NCBI RefSeq assembly: GCF_021155765.1
Contig: NC_060109.1
Coordinates: forward strand, 3,869,001-3,933,000
Origin: Diprion similis
Taxonomy: Eukaryota; Arthropoda; Insecta; Hymenoptera; Diprionidae
DNA: 64,000 nucleotides
Direction of reading: 5' to 3'
Position numbers and translations under genes: made by a program. How positions within the stretch are numbered: the first letter of the stretch is position 1; every line of letters begins with the position of its first letter. Below are positions 45,828-55,840 of the stretch, piece after piece. Under the pieces are notes generated by a model. It was given only the letters and a program-made list of their open reading frames with translations. It ran no database searches and had not been told where the DNA came from.

Positions 45828-47927
45828 ATACCGCAAATAAACGAACGACGAAAAAATGATTAGTGCTGGTTATGTAAGGACGAATATAGGTAGCTTATAC
45901 GCATTTGTACAAGTAGTCTTTGGGATTACACACTTTTTGGTAAACAAGCCATACGATTAGCGCAGATTATATATGGCGTGTGGCGATTCATTGATTGTTA
46001 TTTTTCTGTTTTTTTTCCCCAGCGTTTATTTAACGTCGCATCAACGGCATGGTTTTCAGCGCAGTAATAACGAATAACTAAATTGTTCTGTTTATATCAT
46101 GTCGTATAGGTTAGATTGTTTTACAAGTTCTATCACTTTTTTGCACTGTATTACATCACTGAAACAAGTTTTTAAGTCTAATGGTATACTGAGGTCTTGG
46201 GGCACACTTTGTAGGGATGGGCAGTCGATGATAATATGTTGGACTGTTAGCGGAGATTTACAAACGTTGCATTCAGTTGCGGTTTTTTTTTTGAAAATAG
46301 GTGGCTGTGGGTGACGTTCGTGTGTCCAATGCGCAGACGGTTAATTACACACTGGTCTCTTCTATTCGTACCGATGTGAGGAGATGGCTCGTGAATATTA
46401 TTCCGGTTTCGATGTAATTTGCTGTTACCGGCGTTTCGCCACATTTCGTCCCACAGGTCACTTGCAGCTTTACGAAAGACACGTTTACCCTCGTTAACTG
46501 ATATGGGTTCTGTTATAGGCGAGGTTGGGGATAGGGCGGCTCTTTTTGCTGCGTTGTCAGCTTCCTCGTTTCCGCGTATGCTTTTGTGAGATGGTGCCCA
46601 AATCAGTTTAATTTCCATAGGGTATAATGTTGAAAAGATCCTTTGTATTTCTTGAATCTTGAAGTCATCGGTGTCTGGATTTTTGGTCGCTAGAAGCGTC
46701 GACATAGAGTCCGTGACAATAGCGTATTTTGTTCTTTTCAAGTCTTGGACCATTTTTAGCCCCTGATTGATTGTTATTGTGACTTTACTTTTTCCTATTG
46801 CATGATTGGTTTACAAAAGACCTGTGTTGTGATTAGCTTTGTTCATCAAACAATATTGATATTTTAAAGGAAATCAGGGATGATAATTGGCAAAAATCGT
46901 AAAAGTCTGTTATATTGTAATAGTGATCTGAAAGTTATTGATTGCGTGGATTGCACGTTCTTCGTTTGGATATTTTTTCAAGGATGAACTATTAGTTGCA
47001 TAAAAATCACTTATTGAAAGTTATGTCGTCTCTGAAGTTTGTTATTTTCACATTTCAGATTCCACAAAAAAGACGGCCATGGCTCCGGCCAAAGAAAAAA
47101 GTGAGTAAAATCATCAGTGCTGTCAGATTTGATTGTACTACTTTTAGTAGGACCAGAAAATTATTGAATTCGTTAATCGCTGTGCATTTATTGCTTGAGT
47201 TTTATTTCCAAAATTAAGTTGTTTGCATTTTGATTCCAGAATCGCGCAAAGCTTTCGTGCGGGCAGCTCGGCGGGCCATTGCCGCTTTCAAAAAGGGTAG
47301 TGTGTGTGATTTTCAACTTAAAATACTATGAGCGTATTTATAGTATCATAGCCTGATTCAGATAACGTTCTGATAATTCGTATGTCGAAAGAACTGGGAG
47401 TTGAGTACAGAGTATTTGCTGATTTTCCGAGATTTCGGAAACGTTCAAGCATGTTATTTTGTATATTAAAAATGTTTGACGTGCTGAAAATATTTAAATA
47501 AAAATCCGTTTATTGTGGACGGGTTTCAAAATGAGCCGAATGGAAATTCAAATATTATTTGAAATTACCGATTTCAAAATAGCTGTAAGTAATCACGAAA
47601 AATAGACAGTCAAGGGGGAATCTGAAAATGTTAAAATTGACGTTTCTGAGGTTAGGAAATTATGTAAAAATTTAAGAAGCAAATCAGAAGTGGTTTACTA
47701 AAATCATTGGTCAAGTTGATATGGAAAGACCTATATATATAGGTGAAAGCAAAACAATGTAAATATCCAATTGATAATGTTAACGATAGCTTATTTATAC
47801 TCCGAATCAGCACGTGAATTCTGAAAATATCGGTAACAATTGTAGGTGCGCGTTGAGAACGTTATTTTTTTCAGGTGATCAATGGGATGAAATTTTGGCG
47901 AAGGCGGACATTGAAAATCTGCAGTAA
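45720..47927 (+). CDS. Small spliced gene B, basic protein of unknown function (model)
   Basis: Proposed coding exons 45720-45786, 47059-47100, 47240-47296 and 47875-47927; total 219 bases, 72 residues plus stop. Splice signals: acceptor CGTTTCAG at 45691; donor GATT/GTGAAT (weak); acceptor CATTTCAG; donor GTGAGT; acceptor GATTCCAG; donor GGTAGTG; acceptor TTTTTTTCAG. All junctions keep one frame. Head MSERSTPSAMEDAVPGTSQA; tail SRKAFVRAARRAIAAFKKGD, then acidic DQWDEILAKADIENLQ. The alternative start GCCATGG at 47079 would give a 43-residue protein from the last three exons. The cationic stretch could form an amphipathic helix. AATAAA lies near 48067. A LINE sits in the second intron. Family unknown; expression untested. 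Confidence 0.5.
46003..46765 (-). mobile_element. 5'-truncated LINE (RNase H-bearing non-LTR retrotransposon)
   Basis: Flanked by 13-base direct repeats ATTGATTGTTATT at 45990-46002 and 46766-46778. On the minus strand it carries RNase H coding and ends with an A-rich tail (a T run on the plus strand near 46003). The 5' truncation is just inside RNase H. It lies in the second intron of gene B in antisense orientation. Confidence 0.88.
46085..46753 (-). pseudogene. LINE ORF2 C-terminus, RNase H and zinc knuckle
   Basis: Contains AIVTDSMSTLLA (catalytic Asp region), IKLIWAPSHKSIRGNEEADN and NRLRIGHTNVTHSHLF, typical of I/Jockey-group elements with RNase H. A frameshift near 46280 separates this from the C-terminal CNVCKSPLTVQHIIIDCPSL motif. 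Truncated at its N-terminus, so no RT or endonuclease remains. Confidence 0.88.
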
Positions 47928-47929
47928 CA

Positions 47930-49001
47930 AGATATTTAATTTCAATAACAAAATGGATTTTTGGTTGCTGTAATGTGTATTGCTGATTAAAAATTTGTGC
48001 ATAGGTTTAAATTTTTTCTTATTACTTCATCCGATAACATAAAATAATGCTGACAGGTTTATGCTGAATAAATAACGGTGCAAATAATCTAATGAAGTTT
48101 ACAAAATTTTGTTGTTATTACAATATATTGCAATAACATTTTCGATTAATATTTGTGTATCATGCTATATGGGAAAGGATATCCAAAGTAAAGTATGCGT
48201 AAAACAATGTATTGAATGTTGCGGAATGGAAATTCTTTATTTTTGTTTATTATGGTATAGTTTCATAGTTGCTATTACAGTGAGAATTAATTTTTTTATC
48301 AATGGATTTTATTTCTATTGCAATTTTCAAATGAAATAAAACATAGGTACCGCCGATGAGGAGTTCATAGAATGTAAATTTATTAAGTGATGTATGCTAT
48401 TACGATTAGTGTTTGTCACAAATGTCAATTTTAGTTTGATACTCTGTAGGAATGTGGTCAATATATATATCGATGACACCGTTTGTTTGTTATTTCGTCG
48501 AATATGTTAAATGAATCACACGTATTCGTTAACCAGTGGTGTATTATGTTAACAAGTTGGAGAATTTCAATTGATTTACCTATTTTATTTTAAGGGCACA
48601 CAGTCTGAGGTGATGTGTGATACATATAGAAGTCATTGTGTTGTAATAGGTTTGAATGCATATTGGTACACTGTATACTTCGAATATTCAAAAACCCGCT
48701 AAAACAAACAATGCAGCGAGAGCACCAGTATGACGCTAATTATGTTTTAGTACATAGAAGTGAAGGATTTGTTTAATTCAACTTCGCGTATCTTGAACAC
48801 ATTGTTAGTATATATTCTATTGTTAGCGTATTAATGTTCAAAAATATCCGGAACCCCAGGTTGGAGTGTGTATGAGTGCTACGTGAAGACGAACCGCACC
48901 CCTCCGAAATAAAAAAGATTCAATTTCAAGGGTGTAGACTTTGTCCAGATTGCTTGGCATGATGATATAAAATTTTTGGACGATAGTAATACTATTTATT
49001 A
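47930..49001. other. 3' flank of gene B and intergenic DNA
   Basis: AATAAA near 48067 could be the gene B poly(A) signal. The rest is AT-rich with no supported gene, though a 76-codon hydrophobic frame is at 48109. Confidence 0.45.
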
Positions 49002-49560
49002 GGGTAAAAGCCGGATAGTTGCCTCGGACGGATACATGCCCCGGTTTTGATTAAACTATGTTAGGAATATAAGTTGTATTGGCGCTTTACTACAATAAGT
49101 AGTGACCGTCCTGCAGGCCTCAATGCCGTACAAGCCATCGGAATAGGCGCACGTGTTTTGTCCGTGTCAGCAAAAACCTTCCGCGGCGAAACTTTGACGG
49201 GTGTTATAATTACATTGGTAAGTAATTTCTATTGAATATTTCTATTACTGATCGTGGTTTCAGTCAACTTTTTGTTTCTTTGCATGCATTAGAATTTACA
49301 TTACATTGTTCATTATGTTTTATTGCTGAATAATTTTTATTTATTTCGCAAATAAAAAGGGCAAGTATCCGCATCAAAAAGGATAGTTGCCCTACTTACT
49401 TTCGCGGATAGTTGCCCCTAGAGTGACTGAAAATTTTTGAACAAGCAAAGACGGATTTTATTTTTTTGTTGTTTTTGTAGAATTCACTGTGACTCTAACT
49501 TGTTGTAAATTAAATAAATATCTACTTAACTGTTTTATGTATTTATTCTAGATAAGCAAA

Positions 49561-49665
49561 ATGCCTCGCAAATCGCATTGTAATGTTGCCACGCAACATC
49601 AACTGGACAGAAGATAGCTTAGCACTTGCCTTTGAACAATTGAGACGAAAAAAAGGATAATTATT
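49561..49665 (+). pseudogene. pogo-like transposase, N-terminal remnant
   Basis: ATG 49561 reads MPRKSHCNVA and, after a frameshift near 49590, INWTEDSLALAFEQLRRKKG. This matches the start of psq/CENP-B-type helix-turn-helix DNA-binding domains of pogo/Tigger transposases (MPRK ... W-x-E-x-x-L-x-x-A). Too short to be functional. Confidence 0.6.
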
Positions 49666-49704
49666 GCGTAAAATATTTTGATAATTACAAATTAACTAGA
49701 TCAA

Positions 49705-49795
49705 AATCAGATTGGATTCAATGTGAGATGTGTCGGGTGTGGTTGCATGAAACGTGTACAACATTCAAACGCTATTGTGTGAGACGTGGAAAGAT
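49705..49795 (+). pseudogene. pogo-like transposase, C-terminal PHD-like zinc-finger remnant
   Basis: SDWIQCEMCRVWLHETCTTF has the W-x-x-C-x2-C-x3-W-x-H-x3-C pattern of the PHD-like finger found at the C-terminus of many arthropod pogo-type transposases. It follows the N-terminal remnant after only about 40 bases, which shows a large internal deletion. Confidence 0.6.
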
Positions 49796-50341
49796 ACAAA
49801 CCTTAGCTTCTGGTAAAAATTAATGTTAACATCAAAGTTGATTACCAAATTGTTGTATTATTAAGATAAATGCTAATATTTCATAACAACTTACATAACT
49901 TTAAGTTTGAATAATATTTTTATAATTTAAATCATCAAAACTGAAAACTATTTAATAATGTTAATTAATATTTGAAATTGTACCAAATAAAAGATCTCAA
50001 TGAATGATGAAGACTGTTAAATAAATAATAAAGATCACTTTGATTGATGTAAATTTCTTTTCATCCAGAATAAAAATCATACCGAGGTTACTGGCCCGCA
50101 CGAGGCGAGTATCCCCGAAGCATTTTCCACGCTAGGCTACTAACCGCCATAGTAGGCAACTATCCCCTTCTCCGAGAGGTGAAATAAAATAGTATTTATT
50201 CAAAACCATTGTTAATTATGTATACAAAAATATGCTATTATAAAAGATAAAAGACCTATGTCATAAAATACATACTGAATAATTGTCAGCAAGTTCATAT
50301 TTAAAGAAAATAAAGCTTTTTCGAAAAGTGGGGTAACTATC

Positions 50342-50622
50342 TGTGATGTTTGGGATGTGTGAGGTTTGTTTTATTTAGGTTCAGATGAAGGTTTGCATTT
50401 TACTCCTTTTTATTTTATTTCACTATCTTCGCAAACACCCGTTTTAGTTTTACATACGTCCATATTCGGCTAACGGTCCCGGAAGAAGAAGGAGAGAGAG
50501 CGACGGAGAGGAGAAAAAGATTAAGCATGGAGTCTCTAGTTACGTAGAGTGTAGAGCTTATAAAGCGGGAAAGTCCCTAGATTCAAAACGTAAAGAGTGC
50601 TTTATTGCCATATATATTAACA
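50342..50622 (-). repeat. Copia-2 3' LTR
   Basis: On the plus strand TGTGATGTTTGGGATGTGTG...ATATTAACA; on the element strand it starts TGTTAATATATATGGCAATA. The purine-rich GAGAGGGCG precedes it on the element strand (plus-strand CGCCCTCTC at 50623) as polypurine tract. Four differences from the other LTR. Confidence 0.95.
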
Positions 50623-50867
50623 CGCCCTCTCAATAAAGTCTCTCCTCGTTTTTCCTTGTTTTCCGTTTACGTACCGAAGGAGCAATGGTTTACACACCAA
50701 AAGAATATATTGTACATAACGAATCTGCGCTTTCGCCCCCTTGTTTTGAGCTTACGCAGTTATAAATAACATATTATATATAATTTTTTTTTTTTTTTTC
50801 CTTAATCACAGCATTGTAAGGAACATTAATATTTCAATTTGTAGGAATGTTGACTCAACAGCTTTGG

Positions 50868-52454
50868 TTACATAAGTGTCAAGTCTTTCAAAAATTTAGT
50901 GAATTTTTCTTTGCTTAGCGGCTTAGTGAACAGATCGGCTGTTTGTTCTTCCGATTTCACATATTCAAGAACTATCAACTTCTTGTCGATTGCGTCCTTG
51001 ATAAAATTAAACTTTATGTCAACGTGTTTTACACGTTTGTTATTTTCCGGATTATTTCCTAATCCGATAGCTGCTTGGTTGTCAACATGTAATTTGACTG
51101 GATCGCTAGTAATTCTAAAATCTTTTAAAAGGTTAGAAAGCCAACAAGCTTCAACTACAGCGGAGCTTAGCGCAATGCATTCAGCCTCAGTTGAAGATAA
51201 GCTGACTGTTTGTTGTTTTTTCGATGACCAAGCAACTGTACATCCAAAAAGTTTGAATATAAATCCCGACGTTGATTTTCTATCATTCACATCATTACCC
51301 CAATCCGAGTCGACGTAAGCGATAAGCGTTTTTGCTTGAACATTTTTTTTATAGACTAATTTTAGGTGTAGAGTGCCTTTAATATATCTGAGCACCCTTT
51401 TAAGTGCTGTAATTAATTTATCATTTGCATAATTTTGGTATCGGCTTAAGTACGAGATACTGGTACACAAGTCTGGTCTGGTTCCTAAGACTGCGTACAT
51501 CAAACTGCCTATTATCTGTCTACATCTTGACTCTAATTCTGGATTGCTCTCGTCTGGTTTGACAAACTGAAATTTATTTTCCATAGGCGTTGCCATAGGC
51601 TTGGAATCCTCCATACCAAACTTGCGTAGCACTTGTCTTAGATATGTGGCTTGGCTCAGTTCCGTAATCCCTATATCTAAATTTTGAGTTACTCTTATGC
51701 CTAGATAATTCGATACTAAGCCTAAATCTTTCATACGGAAAATATTTCCCAGGTACCTTTTTAAGTCATCAATTTCTTTTTGATTTGTACTTAACATTAA
51801 GATATCGTCTACAAATAATAACAAATACATTTTGGTAGTAGAATTAATTTTAGTGTACAGGCAGAAATCATTGTGAGAACGGATAAAACCTCTTTTTGTT
51901 ATTACGTCATCAAACTTTTGGTTCCAGTACTTTGGCGATTTTTTCAAGCCGTAGATTGATTTGTTTAACTTACAGACCGTGTTTTGTTCGTTCTCGAAAT
52001 TCTTTGGTAACTTCATATAAACTTCTTCATTTATATCGCCGTACAGAAAGGCACTGCGTACATCCATTTGATGGACCGGTAGAGATAATCTGTTTGCTAC
52101 AGCTAATAAGATTCTAAAAGTACTGATTTTAGCAACGGGTGAATAAACATCGTATACTTCAAAATTTTCTGCTTGTTGGAAACCCCTCGCTACCAGGCGA
52201 GCTTTGAACTGGGATGGATTCCCATTGCTATCTTGCTTTACTTTATACACCCACTTACTATCTATAATTTTCTTATTCGCCGGGGTGGGTACTACAGTCC
52301 ACGTATTATTTTCATTCAGAACACTCAACTCATTGTACATAGCATCCTTCCATTCATTTGAGTATTCACTCTCAACCGCTTCCTCATAAGTAGTAGGTTC
52401 GTTTAATACACTGACGTACCCTGTTTCGTAGTCATTATACCTTTTTGGTCTCAC
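50868..52454 (-). CDS. Copia-2 reverse transcriptase and RNase H, second part of the polyprotein
   Basis: 528 residues beginning near RPKRYNDYETG; in an intact element it is continuous with the upstream frame. RT shows NEWKDAMYNELSVLNENNTW, FKARLVARGFQQ, QMDVRSAFLYGDINEEVYMK and the catalytic FVDDILM (Phe for Tyr, common in Copia). RNase H shows AYVDSDWGNDVNDRKSTSGF, SLSSTEAECIAL and LHVDNQAAIGL, and ends ADLFTKPLSKEKFTKFL. No stops inside. A single-base repair would restore the polyprotein, so this copy is very young or only nominally broken. Confidence 0.95.
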   Translation of the reverse strand: MRPKRYNDYETGYVSVLNEPTTYEEAVESEYSNEWKDAMYNELSVLNENNTWTVVPTPANKKIIDSKWVYKVKQDSNGNPSQFKARLVARGFQQAENFEVYDVYSPVAKISTFRILLAVANRLSLPVHQMDVRSAFLYGDINEEVYMKLPKNFENEQNTVCKLNKSIYGLKKSPKYWNQKFDDVITKRGFIRSHNDFCLYTKINSTTKMYLLLFVDDILMLSTNQKEIDDLKRYLGNIFRMKDLGLVSNYLGIRVTQNLDIGITELSQATYLRQVLRKFGMEDSKPMATPMENKFQFVKPDESNPELESRCRQIIGSLMYAVLGTRPDLCTSISYLSRYQNYANDKLITALKRVLRYIKGTLHLKLVYKKNVQAKTLIAYVDSDWGNDVNDRKSTSGFIFKLFGCTVAWSSKKQQTVSLSSTEAECIALSSAVVEACWLSNLLKDFRITSDPVKLHVDNQAAIGLGNNPENNKRVKHVDIKFNFIKDAIDKKLIVLEYVKSEEQTADLFTKPLSKEKFTKFLKDLTLM

Positions 52455-52480
52455 TATTTTTCTTTTACCCGGATCACGTC

Positions 52481-54817
52481 TTATTGTCTATTATATATTA
52501 AATCTACTAACGACTCACTAGATTCACTCGTGTCACTGTGGTCACTTAACACTTCCTGGCACTCCTCGAAGACGCTGCTACCTGACTGGCGATCGGATTG
52601 ACCGTCATCTTGTATGTCCTCTTCGCCTTCGTCGAGTTCTTCTTCTCGTGCCTCGTCGTTGTTTTGGTCGAGTAGTATTACCTCTTGTAGAATTGGTTTT
52701 TCTTCTGGAGCGAACGATACATCTCGTCTGACTAATACCTTCTCGCATTCTGTCTCAGTTGCCGGAAAGTAGACTCTGTACCCCTTTTGGTCCTCGCCGT
52801 ACCCGATGAACAATCCCTCAATACTTTTGGGATCCCACGTCAGCCTTCGTTGGGCTGGGATGAGAACGTCTACCTTGGAACCAAAAGTCTTTAAATTGCT
52901 TATGTCGTAACTCTTTTTGAACCAAAGTTCGTACGGAGTTTTTCCAGGCACTGAACTTTTCCCTGTCCGGTTTAAGACGTAAGCTGCCGTAGACACAGCT
53001 TCAGCCCACAATGTTTTGCCAAGTCCTTTTGCCATTATCATCGACATTGCAGCTTCTTTAATAGTGCGAATTGCCCGTTCTGCCTTACCGTTTTGTTGCG
53101 GTGTATACACTATTGACCGTTGATGTCGAATCCCTAGCTCCTCGCACAGTGCTTCCAGCTCCTTGTTGATGAATTCTGACCCGTTATCAGACCGCCAGAT
53201 CTTCACCTTGTTGCCTGTATCCTGTTTGGCTAGACGAATGTACTTTTTCACCTTGCCTATAACGTCGTGTTTTGTTTTAACACAATGGACGTACCTGTAA
53301 TTAGAGTAATCGTCTTTTATTAACACAAAATATCTCGATCCTCCGATTGAATCGACTTCCATAGGTCCGCAGGTGTCCATATGTAGCAATTCGCACGTTC
53401 GCGTTGTAACGGTTTCACTTCTCTTGAATGGAGCTCTGTGCATTTTCCCTTTTACACACCCAACACACCGGATATCGTCTACGTGGTAAGTAATATTATG
53501 TTTGTCCAAAATTTCTTTAACATAGTTATTGTTTTGATGGCCTAAGTGCTCGTGCCACACCGATAGATTTTCTTTTGCGCAGCTTACCGCTGCCTGTTCC
53601 GTTCCTTTGAAACGCATAGTATATAGTTTCTGATGTCTGTCCCCGATCGACGTCACCCGACCGTTCGTTAAAACCTGACACTGTTCACTGGTAAACGTTA
53701 TTTGATAACCCTTGTCGGCTACACTGCGTACCGAAAACAGATTCACGGTCATCTTGGGGACGTGTAATACGTTATTGAGCGTCGTGTTCACCCAGTCGAC
53801 ACCGTCGAACGCTTTTACTTGGACTGTACCGCACCCGATTGCGTCTAACTCTGTACCATCACCAATCACTACCTTTTTCCAGCTTGATAATTCTAAGTAG
53901 GTGGTGAACATTGTCTTTTTATGGCACATGTGTTCACTTGCGCCAGTATCTACCAGCCAACTCTCGTTGCTATTTAGCTTAGCTACGTAGGCGTTACCCT
54001 TTTTATTGTCTGATTGACCCAAATTGTCTTTTTCTTGCCTTTTTTTTTTGAGTTTATATAGTCTTGTCCTACACTTGCTTATGTGATGCCCGGGCTTCTT
54101 ACAATAATTACACTGGTTTTTGCTTGACCGACAGTCGCGCTTGAAGTGGCCTTCTTGTCCGCACGAATAGCACTTTGCGACGTCCTGAGAGCCGCTGTTG
54201 CTTGCTAGTGCGACCGATGATTCCCCCTTGTCCTGCGATGCCCTCTCGGTAACTCTTCCTTCTTCGACGAGTAGTCGTGCCGTCAGCTCAGCCATCGTCT
54301 GGCTTTCGGCTGGAACCGATTCCCATGCAGCGACGAAGTGTTGGTACTTCTGTGGTAGTGACGTTAGCACTTTTGTTAGAATCATCCTTTCAGAGATTAT
54401 TTCTCCAAGTTGTGCCAATTTATCCCGAATCTCCTCGAGTTTGGCAAAGAACATCGAAATGTCCTCGCCCTCACACTTCAATGAAAAAAACTTTTGTTGC
54501 TCTAGGTGCAAACTTGTTGCAGACTTTCTTTCAAACACCGACGTAAGTTTATTCCACATTTCCGAAGCTGATTTCGTGGTTAGGATATGTACCATAACCT
54601 TTTCCTGGAGATGTGTCACGATTATTCCCTGAGCCCTGCCGTCCTTAGCTACCCAATCAGCGTAGTCAGGTGCGCCTACAACCGGCCTTGGCTCACTTCC
54701 TACGACCAAACCGAATAATCCCATGGCTTGTAGTATGACTCTTATTTGGAATTTCCATACGCTCCAGTTTCCGCTTCCTTCCAGTTTCACACCTGTATTT
54801 ACGTACATTTTATCCAT
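52481..54817 (-). CDS. Copia-2 gag-protease-integrase polyprotein, first part
   Basis: 778 residues from MDKMYVNTGVKLEGSGNWSV. Gag core (UBN2-like) to about residue 190; two zinc knuckles CYSCGQEGHFKRDC and CNYCKKPGHHISKC (about 215-250). Protease WLVDTGASEHMC with intact Asp-Thr-Gly (about 288); pre-integrase VWHEHLGHQ ... CVGCVKGK. Integrase has LHMDTCGPM, WRSDNGSEF and QQNGKAERAIR, so all three acidic residues are present. Ends in an acidic linker before a TAA. It packages and integrates the element. The TAA comes from a frameshift just before the RT part. Confidence 0.95.
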   Translation of the reverse strand: MDKMYVNTGVKLEGSGNWSVWKFQIRVILQAMGLFGLVVGSEPRPVVGAPDYADWVAKDGRAQGIIVTHLQEKVMVHILTTKSASEMWNKLTSVFERKSATSLHLEQQKFFSLKCEGEDISMFFAKLEEIRDKLAQLGEIISERMILTKVLTSLPQKYQHFVAAWESVPAESQTMAELTARLLVEEGRVTERASQDKGESSVALASNSGSQDVAKCYSCGQEGHFKRDCRSSKNQCNYCKKPGHHISKCRTRLYKLKKKRQEKDNLGQSDNKKGNAYVAKLNSNESWLVDTGASEHMCHKKTMFTTYLELSSWKKVVIGDGTELDAIGCGTVQVKAFDGVDWVNTTLNNVLHVPKMTVNLFSVRSVADKGYQITFTSEQCQVLTNGRVTSIGDRHQKLYTMRFKGTEQAAVSCAKENLSVWHEHLGHQNNNYVKEILDKHNITYHVDDIRCVGCVKGKMHRAPFKRSETVTTRTCELLHMDTCGPMEVDSIGGSRYFVLIKDDYSNYRYVHCVKTKHDVIGKVKKYIRLAKQDTGNKVKIWRSDNGSEFINKELEALCEELGIRHQRSIVYTPQQNGKAERAIRTIKEAAMSMIMAKGLGKTLWAEAVSTAAYVLNRTGKSSVPGKTPYELWFKKSYDISNLKTFGSKVDVLIPAQRRLTWDPKSIEGLFIGYGEDQKGYRVYFPATETECEKVLVRRDVSFAPEEKPILQEVILLDQNNDEAREEELDEGEEDIQDDGQSDRQSGSSVFEECQEVLSDHSDTSESSESLVDLIYNRQ

Positions 54818-54943
54818 CTTGACCGAGTGGACGTTTCCCTGATTTTGTTTAACACTGGACCGAACTGAACTTTCCGACCGGCGTTGCCCACGCCGTAGTA
54901 TAACCTCACTTTTTATAATCCGCGATTATCAATGCAATCCGCG

Positions 54944-54961
54944 GTATCTGGGCCCATAACC
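54944..54961 (-). promoter_or_regulatory. Copia-2 primer-binding site
   Basis: Plus-strand TATCTGGGCCCATAACC reads GGTTATGGGCCCAGATA on the element strand directly after the 5' LTR: the standard Copia half-tRNA(iMet) site. Confidence 0.9.
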
Positions 54962-55242
54962 TGTGATGTTTGGGATGTGTGAGGTTTGTTTTATTTAGGT
55001 TCAGATGAAGGTTTGCATTTTACTCCTTTTTATTTTATTTCACTATCTTCGCAAACGCCCGTTTTAGTTTTACATACGTCCATATTCGGCTAACGGTCCC
55101 AGAAGAAGAAGGAGAGAGAGCGACGGAGTGGAGAAAAAGATTAAGCATGGAGTCTCTAGTTACGTAGAGTGTAGAGCTTATAAAGCGGGAAAGTCCCTAG
55201 ATTCAAAACGTAAAAAGTGCTTTATTGCCATATATATTAACA
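54962..55242 (-). repeat. Copia-2 5' LTR
   Basis: 281 bases, identical in length to the 3' LTR. Promoter elements were not resolved; transcription would run leftwards. Confidence 0.95.
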
Positions 55243-55261
55243 CTATCCGGCTTTTACCCTA

Positions 55262-55840
55262 CTCAAACCTTGCGGTTATGGATTTACATGATCATTGTTA
55301 ACATTATGATTCCGTGTGAATTTTCGGGACCATGTACCAGACCTCTTTGAAATGCCGTGATTTTTTGGTATGATGTTACAATATCACTTCTTCGTGTTGT
55401 TGAACATGATCGATAGTGATTCCGGTTGATTGCCTCAGTGCGTCAGGCGCACAGACGTTCAGCGTTAGGAGACACTTACGGTTCATACCATACTATTAAA
55501 TAACACCGAAGTTAGAAACGTTTCTTCGGGTGTCCGTCGCAGACAGAGATTCGCAGGACACCTACGCTGATTGGAGTAAATGGGTACAAGCATATGGACG
55601 TCGGGTATTTATTATATTGCGTTCGTTTTGTAGTATTATGTGATCGTCACTTCAGGTGCGATTACCAGCAAGTGTTGTACGTAGTCAATAACAAATGTAG
55701 TGTTTGAGTTTGCAAGTGATACGTGAAAGAATTAAACAATCATCTCGGTATGAAGCATACAGTTGAAGAATATCGTGCGTGATTTGTGAACGAACGTGTA
55801 AGGAAGTGTAAAATACAAGAAGGTCCAAAGTGATATCGCC
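55262..55840. other. Sequence between the pogo relic and the Helitron first ATG
   Basis: May contain the Helitron 5' end and promoter, or unrelated flank; a 5'-TC terminus cannot be identified with confidence. No gene recognised. Confidence 0.35.

Larger units (their letters stand above)
44991..45930 (+). repeat. Duplicated block, copy 2 (promoter and first exons of small gene B)
   Basis: Second copy of 39995-40960. Donor, acceptor, TATA region and ATG-containing exon are all retained, with scattered substitutions and small indels. Confidence 0.92.
50342..55242 (-). mobile_element. Copia-2, young and nearly intact Copia LTR retrotransposon
   Basis: 281-base LTRs at 50342-50622 and 54962-55242 differ at only four positions by eye. 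CTATC flanks both sides (50337-50341, 55243-55247), a 5-base target duplication. Gag-protease-integrase and RT-RNase H frames cover nearly the whole interior on the minus strand. One frameshift near 52460-52485 separates them. Primer site and polypurine tract are in place. Inserted in the pogo-like element. Confidence 0.97.
49002..55259. mobile_element. pogo-like deletion derivative hosting Copia-2
   Basis: Terminal inverted repeats GGGTAAAAGCCGGATAGTTG and CTATCCGGCTTTTACCC are flanked by TA at 49000-49001 and 55260-55261, the Tc1/mariner/pogo target. Removing Copia-2 and one CTATC leaves about 1.35 kb. Remnants of the two ends of a pogo-type transposase are inside (49561-49665, 49705-49795). 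The middle with the DDE domain is gone. GGATAGTTGCC-like words recur along it. Confidence 0.8.

Noticed and set aside
48109..48339. 76-codon hydrophobic frame
   Set aside because: AT-rich DNA gives Phe/Ile/Tyr-rich frames by chance; no homologous frame at the matching place after gene A.
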